NCBI GenBank assembly: GCA_044433415.1 | Contig: JAWXTP010000025.1 | Location: forward strand, 1 to 29,600 | DNA length: 29,600 nt | Origin: JAWXTP01 sp044433415 | GTDB lineage: Bacteria; Bacteroidota; Bacteroidia; Bacteroidales; Rikenellaceae | Direction of reading: 5' to 3' | Part shown: piece after piece, positions 1-7,518 of the stretch | Position numbering within the stretch: the first letter of the stretch is position 1 | How the letters are laid out: each line of letters begins with the position of its first letter | Notes under the pieces: generated by a model | What the model saw: only the letters and a program-made list of their open reading frames with translations | Database searches by the model: none | What the model was told of the DNA's origin: nothing | Position numbers and translations under genes: made by a program

Positions 1-1875
1 TGCTTTTTGATATACCTGAGCTACAAGCTCTTCAGTGGCTTCTTTAGGAAGGTTTACTGTGACAGAAATTGAATGGTCTACCCATTTTTGCATAGCTCCT
101 TGCATCTTGACTTTGCTAATCCAGTCTATATCATTAGATGTAGCCTTGTAGTAAGGGCTTTTTTCAACTAAAGCATTAATCTCATCAGTGGTCATAGCAT
201 GTAACTGCTCCTTAGTATAACCGTTTATAGTAGCCCAAAGGATAAAATTATGGTGGAACACAAAGTATTCTTCCCAAGAATCTCCAACTTCATCTGTAAA
301 CGAAACATTCACAGACTTGTCATTTGGGTTAACCTTGCGACGACGTTTATAGAATGGTAAGAATACAGGTTCTATACCTGAAGTAGTTTGACTCATAAGA
401 CTTGTAGTGCCTGTAGGGGCAATTGTCAACATAGCTATATTACGTCTTCCGTATTTAACCATATCGGCGTATAACTCTTCATCATTTTCTTTGATACGAA
501 GAATCATAGGGTTGTTTTCCTCACGTTTAGCATCATATATAGTGAAAGCACCTCTCTCTTTTGCTAACTCCACAGATGTGCGGTAAGCCTCTATAGCTAA
601 AGTTTTCTGAACTGTAACTGCAAAATTTATAGCTTCCTCACTACCATATCTTAAACCTAAAGCAGCAAGCATATCGCCCTCAGCAGTAATACCTAAACCT
701 GTACGACGACCTTCTAAGGCTTTATCTTTGATTTTTAACCATAGGTTATGTTCAACACTACGGATATCAGCGTCCTCTGGATCAGAAGTGATTTTTGCTA
801 TGATAGCATCTATCTTTTCTAGCTCTAAGTCAATGATATCATCCATCATACGCATAGCTTTAGATACGTGTAATTTGAATTTATCAAAATTAAACTTTGC
901 TTCACTAGTAAAAGGATTGTCCACATAGCCAAACAGATTGATTGCTAATAATCTACAACTGTCATAAGGACATAGGGGTATCTCACCACAAGGGTTCGTA
1001 CTTACTGTTTTAAAGCCTAAATCACTATAACAGTCAGGCACACTCTCACGGATAACTGTATCCCAGAATAGTATACCTGGCTCAGCAGATTTCCAAGCAT
1101 TGTGTACTATCTTTTTCCATAGCTTCTTAGCATCAACTCTATGAACTATATCAGGATTTTCAGCATCTATAGGAAACTGTTGAACATAAGGCTCACCAGC
1201 TATAGCAGCTTTCATAAACTCATCATCAAGTTTAATAGAAATATTAGCACCTGTAACCTTGCCTGTATCTACTTTTGCATCTATAAACCCTTCTGCATCT
1301 GGGTGTTTTATTGGTAGTGAAAGCATTAAAGCACCACGACGACCATCTTGAGCAACCTCACGAGTCGAGTTAGAATAACGCTCCATAAAAGGTACTATAC
1401 CTGTAGATGTTAAAGCGCTATTTAATACAGGAGTTCCCGCAGGACGTAAGTGAGACAAGTCGTGTCCTACTCCGCCTCGACGTTTCATAAGTTGTACTTG
1501 CTCCTCATCAATTCTTATAATACCACCATAAGAATCGGCAGGGTTTTGGTGACCTATCACAAAACAGTTAGATAAAGAAGCTACTTGTAGCTTATTACCT
1601 ATACCTGTCATAGGGCTACCCTGAGGAATTATATATTTAAAACGATCTATTAAATCAAAGACTTCATCTTCTGACATAGGGTTTTTATACTTATTCTCAA
1701 TACGCGCCATTTCTGAAGATATACGTCTGTGCATATCAGCAGGCGTTTTTTCGTATATGTACCCAGCAGAGTCTTTAAGGGCATATTTACTAGCCCAAAC
1801 TGTAGACGCTAAATCATCACCACCAAAATATTCTGAAGTGGCTTTTACAATTTCTTCAAAAGAATAATCTTTCAT
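1..1875 (-). CDS. nrdJ: Adenosylcobalamin-dependent (class II) ribonucleotide reductase, partial (3' end outside window)
   Basis: Reduces ribonucleotides to deoxyribonucleotides in the cytoplasm using a B12-derived thiyl radical. The frame stays open from ATG at 1875 to the left edge (625 codons), so the C-terminus is missing. Visible motifs: SNCFVIG with Cys104, and STNPCGEIPLC with Asn294, Cys296 and Glu298, the family's radical Cys and catalytic Asn/Glu. Cys307 lies 11 residues after Cys296 and is the expected redox partner of Cys104, the same spacing as in Thermotoga NrdJ. RRGGVGHDLSHLRP and APTGTTSLMSQTTSG are also typical. The start follows a TAnnTTTG promoter at 1949-1956 with a leader of roughly 70 nt. 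Family members usually exceed 800 residues, so about a quarter is off-window. Identification is secure; no oxygen-dependent class I genes are visible here. Confidence 0.96.
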   Translation of the reverse strand, partial: MKDYSFEEIVKATSEYFGGDDLASTVWASKYALKDSAGYIYEKTPADMHRRISSEMARIENKYKNPMSEDEVFDLIDRFKYIIPQGSPMTGIGNKLQVASLSNCFVIGHQNPADSYGGIIRIDEEQVQLMKRRGGVGHDLSHLRPAGTPVLNSALTSTGIVPFMERYSNSTREVAQDGRRGALMLSLPIKHPDAEGFIDAKVDTGKVTGANISIKLDDEFMKAAIAGEPYVQQFPIDAENPDIVHRVDAKKLWKKIVHNAWKSAEPGILFWDTVIRESVPDCYSDLGFKTVSTNPCGEIPLCPYDSCRLLAINLFGYVDNPFTSEAKFNFDKFKLHVSKAMRMMDDIIDLELEKIDAIIAKITSDPEDADIRSVEHNLWLKIKDKALEGRRTGLGITAEGDMLAALGLRYGSEEAINFAVTVQKTLAIEAYRTSVELAKERGAFTIYDAKREENNPMILRIKENDEELYADMVKYGRRNIAMLTIAPTGTTSLMSQTTSGIEPVFLPFYKRRRKVNPNDKSVNVSFTDEVGDSWEEYFVFHHNFILWATINGYTKEQLHAMTTDEINALVEKSPYYKATSNDIDWISKVKMQGAMQKWVDHSISVTVNLPKEATEELVAQVYQKA

Positions 1876-1948
1876 AATTAAAGAAGTTTTATATTATTTT
1901 TTAGTTTGTAGTCTAAACAGAAAGTATCTGTAAAGGTTAACTACCCTA

Positions 1949-1956
1949 CAAAGATA
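1949..1956 (-). promoter_or_regulatory. Bacteroidetes -7 promoter element for nrdJ
   Basis: On the minus strand this reads TATCTTTG, an exact match to the Bacteroidetes -7 consensus TAnnTTTG, about 73 nt before the nrdJ start. A clear TTTG -33 box is not visible; the stretch upstream is only A/T-rich. The element overlaps one arm of a 9-bp inverted repeat (1921-1929 and 1952-1960). Confidence 0.55.
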
Positions 1957-2043
1957 CTTTTAAATTAATAAAAATAAAAGAAAAAAGAGCTTAAAATCAC
2001 AAATAATTACAATCCAAATAGTTATGTAACTAATTGAAATTCA

Positions 2044-2406
2044 TTATTTTGTATATCTTAAAGTTACAGAAACACGTTCTACATAGCCTCCTAGAGGTGG
2101 TGACAGTTTGGAAACTTTTATTTTGGCTGTCTCGATTTTATCGTATTTTGATACTACACTATCTAAAGCGCGTTCCGCGACATTTTCAAGAATATCTGAA
2201 CCTATCATTATTTGTTCCTTTATTAGTTGGTAAACCTCCAAATAACTAATGGTATCTTGTATAGAATCATGTTTTGCAGCATACTCAACGTCACATTCGT
2301 ATTCAAAGTCAACAACAAATTTATTGCCAACAATTTTCTCTTCCTTATAACAGCCATGGAAAGCATGAAACTCCATGTTTGTTATCTCTATAAGTGCTAA
2401 TTTCAT
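2044..2406 (-). CDS. folB: Dihydroneopterin aldolase
   Basis: Cleaves 7,8-dihydroneopterin to 6-hydroxymethyl-7,8-dihydropterin and glycolaldehyde in folate synthesis; cytoplasmic, normally an octamer. The 120-residue length is normal for the family. The N-terminal HAFHGCYKEE segment carries the conserved Glu22. Tyr55, Glu74 (in DILENVAERA) and Lys100 (in KLSPPLGG) fall almost exactly where Staphylococcus aureus FolB has Tyr54, Glu74 and Lys100. It has its own promoter (TATCTTTG on the minus strand at 2429-2436) and lies between a strong upstream terminator and the separate nrdJ promoter, so it is probably monocistronic. No other folate genes are in the window. An epimerase-type FolX is possible in principle but the residue match favours FolB. 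Confidence 0.93.
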   Translation of the reverse strand: MKLALIEITNMEFHAFHGCYKEEKIVGNKFVVDFEYECDVEYAAKHDSIQDTISYLEVYQLIKEQIMIGSDILENVAERALDSVVSKYDKIETAKIKVSKLSPPLGGYVERVSVTLRYTK

Positions 2407-2428
2407 TTTAATATTTTATTTTAAAATA

Positions 2429-2436
2429 CAAAGATA
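2429..2436 (-). promoter_or_regulatory. Bacteroidetes -7 promoter element for folB
   Basis: Minus-strand TATCTTTG matches TAnnTTTG exactly and lies 22 nt before the folB ATG, implying a very short leader. The -33 region is a T-run rather than a clean TTTG. Confidence 0.5.
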
Positions 2437-2458
2437 ATTATCTTTACAATACGCCGCT

Positions 2459-2490
2459 AAAAAAAAACGTGCTAAATTGCTTTAGCATGT
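2459..2490 (-). terminator. Intrinsic terminator after the tricorn-like protease gene
   Basis: The hairpin arms ACGTGCTAAA and TTTAGCATGT (2467-2490) pair over 10 bp with one G-T pair around a 4-nt loop. On the minus strand the stem runs into nine T residues (2459-2467), a classic rho-independent terminator. A T-run also follows on the plus strand, so it may work both ways. Confidence 0.8.
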
Positions 2491-2516
2491 TTTTTAGTAT
2501 GAGAATAACCCCATTA

Positions 2517-2585
2517 AGAGGGCACTTCTAGAAACTGAATTTTAACGATTTTAAATCGAATAAACCCAGTTTCTAGAGCCCCTCT
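2517..2585. repeat. Dispersed intergenic palindrome, copy 1
   Basis: Left arm AGAGGGCACTTCTAGAAACTG-like at 2517-2537, right arm CAGTTTCTAGAGCCCCTCT at 2567-2585; the inner 11 bp pair perfectly and the ends pair again as AGAGGG/CCCTCT. A smaller palindrome, CGATTTTAAATCG (2546-2558), sits in the loop. The right half from 2556 matches copies at 20088, 23001 and 23642. It begins 4 nt past the stop of the tricorn-like protease gene. Confidence 0.75.
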
Positions 2586-2589
2586 ACAG

Positions 2590-5500
2590 TTATTTGCTTT
2601 CTTCTAATAGGTGTTTCACACCAGCTTGAAGTTGAGTGTCAACATCTTTTAATAAATTTTCAGGACTTATATAAACCTCTATATCAGGCATTAGCTCTTG
2701 GTTTTCTAGATAGTTGCCATCCATATCTCGTACTGCTGTTTGAGGAATACCAAATATCAAAGTAGGGTCTATTTGTTTTTCCCACCATACGGCTGTCATT
2801 GTACCTGCAACTGGTGTACCTACTAGTTTACCTATATTCAAGTATTTGTACATAAATGGGAAACCGTGAGCATTAGAGTAACAGTTTTCACATACTAAAA
2901 CAGCTGATGGTTTAAACCAACTTGTGAAAGGATCGCTACCTATATATTGACCTCGCGGAACATAACGGTTATATTCTTTACCGCTAAGTAAAATTGCTAG
3001 GTCGTTATGTAACCATCCACCACCATTATGTCTTATATCGACTAATACAGCTTGCTTATTGCGGTGTTCTCCTAAGATTTCAGAATATACTTCTCTAAAA
3101 CTTTCGCTATTCATACCTTTGACGTGAACATAGCCAACTTTTCCATTAGACAATTTGTCAGTCATATCTTTGCGTTGTTTAACCCATCGTTTATAAAGCA
3201 ACAACACTTGATCATCATAGGTGATAGGTTTTACGCTTTGTTCAAATCGTTCTTTAGTAGTAGGATTATATACAGTAAGAGTAGTTTTCTTTGCTGCTTT
3301 ACCTTTTAGTAAAGGGAAATAATCCTTGCCCTTTTCGATTAATTCACCGTCAATTTTTTCGATTATGCATCCTGCCTCAATTTTTGAATTAGCAACTGTC
3401 AAAGGTCCTTGAGCGATAACTTCTTTGATTTTTAGTCCATCTTTGTCGTAAGATTCATCATAGAATGCCCCTAGAGCTGCTGTAGGATATGCAGGAGGTT
3501 CTGGAGCATAACGAGCTCCTGTGTGCGACCCATTTAGTTCACCTAACAACTCAGAAAGCATTTCTTGGAAGTCAAAATTATTGTTGATATGAGGTAAGAA
3601 TTTCTCATAAGTTTCTCTATACATTCCCCAATCAACATTGTGTAAGTCTTTAACATAGAATTTGTCTTTCACTTGTTGCCATGCGTGTTCAAAGATATAT
3701 TCACGTTCAGCATAAGGACGGTAAGTAAATTCAGCTTTATATTTTATGTCTTTTGTTTTACCATCTTTAAAGTCTACGCGTTTTATGCCATTTGAAAGAA
3801 TATAGAAAGATTCAAGATTTTCACTAGGAATCAATTCACCTGCACCCACACCTTTAGATATAAGTTTTGTTGACTTATCCATAAAATCTATTTGCCATAA
3901 ATCAAAGCCTTTTTCAAATTTTGATAAATAGAATAATTTTGTTCCTTCTTTGTTTAGTAAGCCTGCAAAAAGATCTGACGAATTTGATGTAAGTCTCACA
4001 ATTCTGTCTTTTCTGTTTTCAAGATCAAAAGTTAAAGGTTCTATTTCTTTTTTAGCATTATCTAAAGAGTCTGCTTTATTATCGTCGCCTTTAAGTAAAG
4101 ATAGCTCTTCTTTATTCATTTTAAATTTGTCATAAGCAATAGCATCAAAGAACATTATATAAAGGTCACTTTGTGCTCCCCAGCTACCGTGGCTTCTAAA
4201 TCCTGCGCGGTCAGACTTCCATATCATAGCTTTCCCATCTAGTACCCAACGTGGCGAAGAATCAGAATATCCGCTTTCTGTTAAGTTAACTAGCTCTGTT
4301 CCGTCAGCTTTTACTAAAACGATGTCTACATTATGCCATCCGCCTATGCCTATGTATTTTGTTAATAACCACTTGCTATCTGGTGACCAGCTGAAAGATT
4401 GATCTCCATCAGTATATGAATAGTTGTATTTCTCCTCTAAGGCTACATTGATTTTTTTTGTTTCTATATCATAGATGCGTAGCTCAGTACGATTAGCAAG
4501 AAAGGCTATTTTCTTACCATCAGGCGAAAATTTAGGTTGGAAACATGCTTCTTTTGAAACGATAAGAGGAGTTTCGGTAAATTGCTCGCTATAGATAAAA
4601 TTCTTGTCGTCTTTGTTAGTAAGTTCAACTTTATAGATGCCCCAAATGCCGTTTCTTTCAGAAGAGTATACTAAAGTACGTCCATCAGGTGAGAAATCTA
4701 TATTTCGTTCTTGTTCTGAGGTGTTAGTAATATTTCTAGTAGTTTCATAATCTTCAGTAGTTACGAATATATCACCATTAAGAATGAATGCTATTTCTTT
4801 ACCTTTTTCTGATACAGCTATGCTTGTAGCACCCGATGTTAGCGTTTTTCTTACTTCTGTTTTATCTGTAACATCTGTAACAACCTGTACGTTTAATTTT
4901 TTAGGTGAAGCACCTTCTTTTAGGGTATAGATATCTCCATCGAATGTAAAACATAAGGTGTTGTCTTTAGAAGCTGACAAGTTACGTATAGGGTTATTTT
5001 TAAATTTTGTTAATTGTTTAGTAGCATCTGAGCTGACAGATCTTTTATAAATATTATAGCTGCCGTCAGCTTCGCTTAGATAGAAGAAGTTTTCACCTTT
5101 TGCGTCCCATACAGGATTTCTATCTTCTCCATTAAAAGAAGTTAATTTTTTATATGTTCTATTTGTGTTTTTAGCTTGAGTAATCCATATATCGCGTGTT
5201 ATAGCTGAGGTATGGTGTTTACGGAAAGTATCTTCATAGCCTTTTTTGTCTTGGTATAATAGGTCTCCCTTTTCGTTTATAGAAAGAGTCTCCATAGTAA
5301 GTGAAGAAAACATTGTTGGGCGTCCCCCATTTGTTGAGACTGAATACACTTGAGATAGGTGAGGTGAAGGAAACTGTCCACTTTCTGAGTCAAATTGAAT
5401 ATTCGAGATATAAAGAACTGTATTATTATCTAAGAAAGTCTCCGCATACTCATTAGCTGAGTGTGTTGTTAGCTGTTTTGGGCTACCACCATCTTTGTCG

Positions 5501-5781
5501 ACTAGGTAAATGTCGAAATTACCTTCTCTATTAGACGAGAAAGCTATTTTAGTGCCATCTAAGCTCCAAATTGGACGAGAGTCGTGAGCAGGGTTTGTTG
5601 TCAGCTGAGTAGCACGACCGCCATCTACAGGTACTGTAAATATATCTCCTTTATAACCAAAGGCTATTGTTTTACCATCGGGAGAGATACGGGGATAGCT
5701 CATCCATTTAGGAGAACTACCTGTTGCATATAACATACTAGACGTTAATAATGCAAACATTAAAAAAGTAATTTTTTTCAT
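2590..5781 (-). CDS. Secreted tricorn-like S41 peptidase with PD40 propeller and PDZ domain
   Basis: A 1063-residue serine peptidase of the tricorn type, probably periplasmic and trimming oligopeptides. It has a signal peptide (MKKITFLMFALLTSSMLYA). Residues about 25-620 hold repeated WD40/PD40 motifs such as RISPDGKTIAFGY and FSPDGRTLVYSS. Next come a tricorn core domain at about 680-755, a PDZ domain at about 770-850 (IKEVIAQGPLTVANSKIEAG) and an S41 core at about 870-1050 with VLVDIRHNGGGWLHND. Candidate catalytic residues are Ser752-His753 in LNGSHTG, in line with Ser745-His746 of Thermoplasma tricorn, and nucleophile Ser969 in CYSNAHGFPF, where archaeal tricorn has SGSDG. The length is usual for bacterial tricorn homologues. 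It lies downstream of the sulfatase gene but is separated from it by a strong hairpin, so co-transcription is doubtful. No consensus promoter is evident. Confidence 0.92.
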   Translation of the reverse strand: MKKITFLMFALLTSSMLYATGSSPKWMSYPRISPDGKTIAFGYKGDIFTVPVDGGRATQLTTNPAHDSRPIWSLDGTKIAFSSNREGNFDIYLVDKDGGSPKQLTTHSANEYAETFLDNNTVLYISNIQFDSESGQFPSPHLSQVYSVSTNGGRPTMFSSLTMETLSINEKGDLLYQDKKGYEDTFRKHHTSAITRDIWITQAKNTNRTYKKLTSFNGEDRNPVWDAKGENFFYLSEADGSYNIYKRSVSSDATKQLTKFKNNPIRNLSASKDNTLCFTFDGDIYTLKEGASPKKLNVQVVTDVTDKTEVRKTLTSGATSIAVSEKGKEIAFILNGDIFVTTEDYETTRNITNTSEQERNIDFSPDGRTLVYSSERNGIWGIYKVELTNKDDKNFIYSEQFTETPLIVSKEACFQPKFSPDGKKIAFLANRTELRIYDIETKKINVALEEKYNYSYTDGDQSFSWSPDSKWLLTKYIGIGGWHNVDIVLVKADGTELVNLTESGYSDSSPRWVLDGKAMIWKSDRAGFRSHGSWGAQSDLYIMFFDAIAYDKFKMNKEELSLLKGDDNKADSLDNAKKEIEPLTFDLENRKDRIVRLTSNSSDLFAGLLNKEGTKLFYLSKFEKGFDLWQIDFMDKSTKLISKGVGAGELIPSENLESFYILSNGIKRVDFKDGKTKDIKYKAEFTYRPYAEREYIFEHAWQQVKDKFYVKDLHNVDWGMYRETYEKFLPHINNNFDFQEMLSELLGELNGSHTGARYAPEPPAYPTAALGAFYDESYDKDGLKIKEVIAQGPLTVANSKIEAGCIIEKIDGELIEKGKDYFPLLKGKAAKKTTLTVYNPTTKERFEQSVKPITYDDQVLLLYKRWVKQRKDMTDKLSNGKVGYVHVKGMNSESFREVYSEILGEHRNKQAVLVDIRHNGGGWLHNDLAILLSGKEYNRYVPRGQYIGSDPFTSWFKPSAVLVCENCYSNAHGFPFMYKYLNIGKLVGTPVAGTMTAVWWEKQIDPTLIFGIPQTAVRDMDGNYLENQELMPDIEVYISPENLLKDVDTQLQAGVKHLLEESK

Positions 5782-5812
5782 ATAATTTTAAGTTTATTTT
5801 TAAAAAGCTCTT

Positions 5813-5858
5813 AGAGAACTTCTAAATCAAATGACAGGAATGAATTTGTGGAGTTCCT
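5813..5858. repeat. Dispersed intergenic palindrome, copy 2 (degenerate)
   Basis: Left arm AGAGAACTTCTAAATCAAAT and right arm ending GTGGAGTTCCT resemble the other copies, but the middle has diverged and only the outer GAACT/AGTTC part pairs well. It lies between the sulfatase terminator and the protease start codon, so it may be part of the protease 5' leader. Confidence 0.5.
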
Positions 5859-5859
5859 A

Positions 5860-5903
5860 AAAATGCAAGATTTTGAAGTTTGTAATTCAAAATCTTGCAT
5901 TTT
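5860..5903 (-). terminator. Terminator hairpin after the sulfatase gene
   Basis: Perfect 18-bp stem: 5860-5877 (AAAATGCAAGATTTTGAA) pairs with 5886-5903, with an 8-nt loop. It begins 10 nt past the sulfatase stop codon. The trailing T residues are partly within the stem. Confidence 0.75.
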
Positions 5904-5912
5904 ATAAGCATA

Positions 5913-7334
5913 TTATTTCATTAAACTATTTATGTATGCATCAACTTCTTCTTTAGGAATAAGAGGTTGATCAAAAATAGATCTTACAGGAACAACCTCA
6001 GCTTGCCTTTTAGCTATAAGTTCTTCTAGCTCTTTTACAATCTCAGGGTGTTTATCATAAATATCATGTTTCTCAGAAGCATCTTGGTCTATATTATATA
6101 ACAAAGGTGGTTCTTTGAAATTGTAGTTGTTCATCATGTAAGAACGCTCTGTTTTAACAAATAGCTTGTAAGAACCTTTACGTACTGCAAAAATTTGACT
6201 TCCTTTGTAGTAATAGAAAATATCACGAGGAGTGTCATCTTTACCTTCCAATACTTTTCTTAAGCTAACACCGTCATATTCTTCATTTTTATCTAACTTA
6301 ATATTAGCATAATCACATAAAGTAGGAAGAATATCTAGAGTGCTACCCATTTTTACGACATGGTCAGACTTTACTCCTTGACCCCAGAAGATAGTAGGGA
6401 TTTTGAAGCCTCCTTCGTACATAGTACTCTTACCATCTCTGAAAGGACCTGCTGAGCCACCCATTTCTTTTTGGATTAACCATGGTCCATTATCAGATGT
6501 GAAAATTACTACTGTATTTTCGTCTAAGCCTTGTTTTCTAAGTGTTTTCATAATCTCACCTAGACTCCAGTCTAGTTCCTCAACAGCATCTCCGTAAGGT
6601 CCTCTTTTTGATTTACCATCAAATTGCTTAGAAGAATAAATAGGAACGTGAGTCATAATATGAGCTAAATACAAAAAGAAAGGCTTGTCTTTATTTTCTT
6701 TAATAAAAGAAACAGAATAGTCTGTTAAGCGTTTTGTGAATTGTGACTGGTCTGGTTCGATTTCTATAACTTTATCTTGATTATAGAAAGGTAAAGGGAA
6801 GTTATATCCATTATCACCCAAAGTCTCAAGAGCTGCCAAACTCATATCGTTAGAATAAGGAATGCCATAATATTTGTCAAATCCATATTCTAAAGGCATA
6901 TCCTCAGGTTTATGTCCTAAGTGCCACTTGCCTACACAGGCTGTAGTATAACCCTCATTTTGGAATATGTTAGCCATGGTTGTATGGTTATCAGACGAAG
7001 AAATAGCCTCTGGTGAGTCTGGGAATAACACACGTCTGTCATTTCCATAAAGACCTGTTCTTACTCCATATTTTCCCGTTAATAAGCCACCCCTACTTGG
7101 AGACGAAACAGATGCTGAAGCATAGAAATTACTCCAACGCTGTCCTTCCTCAGCCATTTTGTCTAGATTGGGAGTCTTAATTGAGGGATTGCCAAAACAT
7201 GCTAAGTCCCCGTAGCCTAAGTCATCACAAAAGATAACTATAAAATTTGTTTTTTCTTTTTTTTCCTCAGCGTAAAGCGTTGTTGCTAAGCCTAAAACAA
7301 CAGGCAATACTAAATTTCTCTTATTCATATTCAA
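5913..7334 (-). CDS. Exported formylglycine-dependent sulfatase (Ser-type, arylsulfatase-like)
   Basis: Hydrolyses sulfate esters, probably from host glycans, in the periplasm. The 473 residues begin with a signal peptide ending near TLYAEE. Metal ligands Asp37-Asp38 lie in FCDDLGYGD. The signature is SSPSR followed by GGLLTGKYG: the residue to be converted to formylglycine is Ser77, not Cys, so it is a Ser-type enzyme. Other active-site elements are GKWHLG (Lys136, His138), THVP (His229), TSDNG (Asp281, Asn282) and Lys302 in RDGKST. Ser-type sulfatases are matured by the radical-SAM enzyme anSME, which is not in this window; oxygen-dependent FGE acts only on Cys. A consensus promoter lies just upstream (7367-7399). 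Substrate cannot be told from sequence alone; arylsulfatase A-like and GAG sulfatases are both possible. Confidence 0.93.
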   Translation of the reverse strand: MNMNKRNLVLPVVLGLATTLYAEEKKEKTNFIVIFCDDLGYGDLACFGNPSIKTPNLDKMAEEGQRWSNFYASASVSSPSRGGLLTGKYGVRTGLYGNDRRVLFPDSPEAISSSDNHTTMANIFQNEGYTTACVGKWHLGHKPEDMPLEYGFDKYYGIPYSNDMSLAALETLGDNGYNFPLPFYNQDKVIEIEPDQSQFTKRLTDYSVSFIKENKDKPFFLYLAHIMTHVPIYSSKQFDGKSKRGPYGDAVEELDWSLGEIMKTLRKQGLDENTVVIFTSDNGPWLIQKEMGGSAGPFRDGKSTMYEGGFKIPTIFWGQGVKSDHVVKMGSTLDILPTLCDYANIKLDKNEEYDGVSLRKVLEGKDDTPRDIFYYYKGSQIFAVRKGSYKLFVKTERSYMMNNYNFKEPPLLYNIDQDASEKHDIYDKHPEIVKELEELIAKRQAEVVPVRSIFDQPLIPKEEVDAYINSLMK

Positions 7335-7366
7335 GTATTAACTATAAATTATCACGAATTGTAAGT

Positions 7367-7399
7367 CAAAGGTAATGAAAATATATTTAACTAAACAAA
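7367..7399 (-). promoter_or_regulatory. Bacteroidetes promoter for the sulfatase gene
   Basis: On the minus strand TTTG (7396-7399) and TACCTTTG (7367-7374) are separated by 21 nt, close to the Bacteroidetes -33 TTTG / -7 TAnnTTTG arrangement. It lies about 33 nt before the sulfatase ATG. Confidence 0.65.
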
Positions 7400-7518
7400 T
7401 TATAATAAAAAATATACAAATTAATTTATTTTATATAAAATTTATCATTTTACTATTTGATTATTTTGGCTTTGTTTTTGAATGTATAGCTCTGTAAATC
7501 TAAAGGGAACTTTTAAAC

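Noticed and set aside
1876..1948. Cobalamin riboswitch before the B12-dependent reductase gene
   Set aside because: The predicted leader is only about 73 nt and no B12-box-like conserved core is visible.
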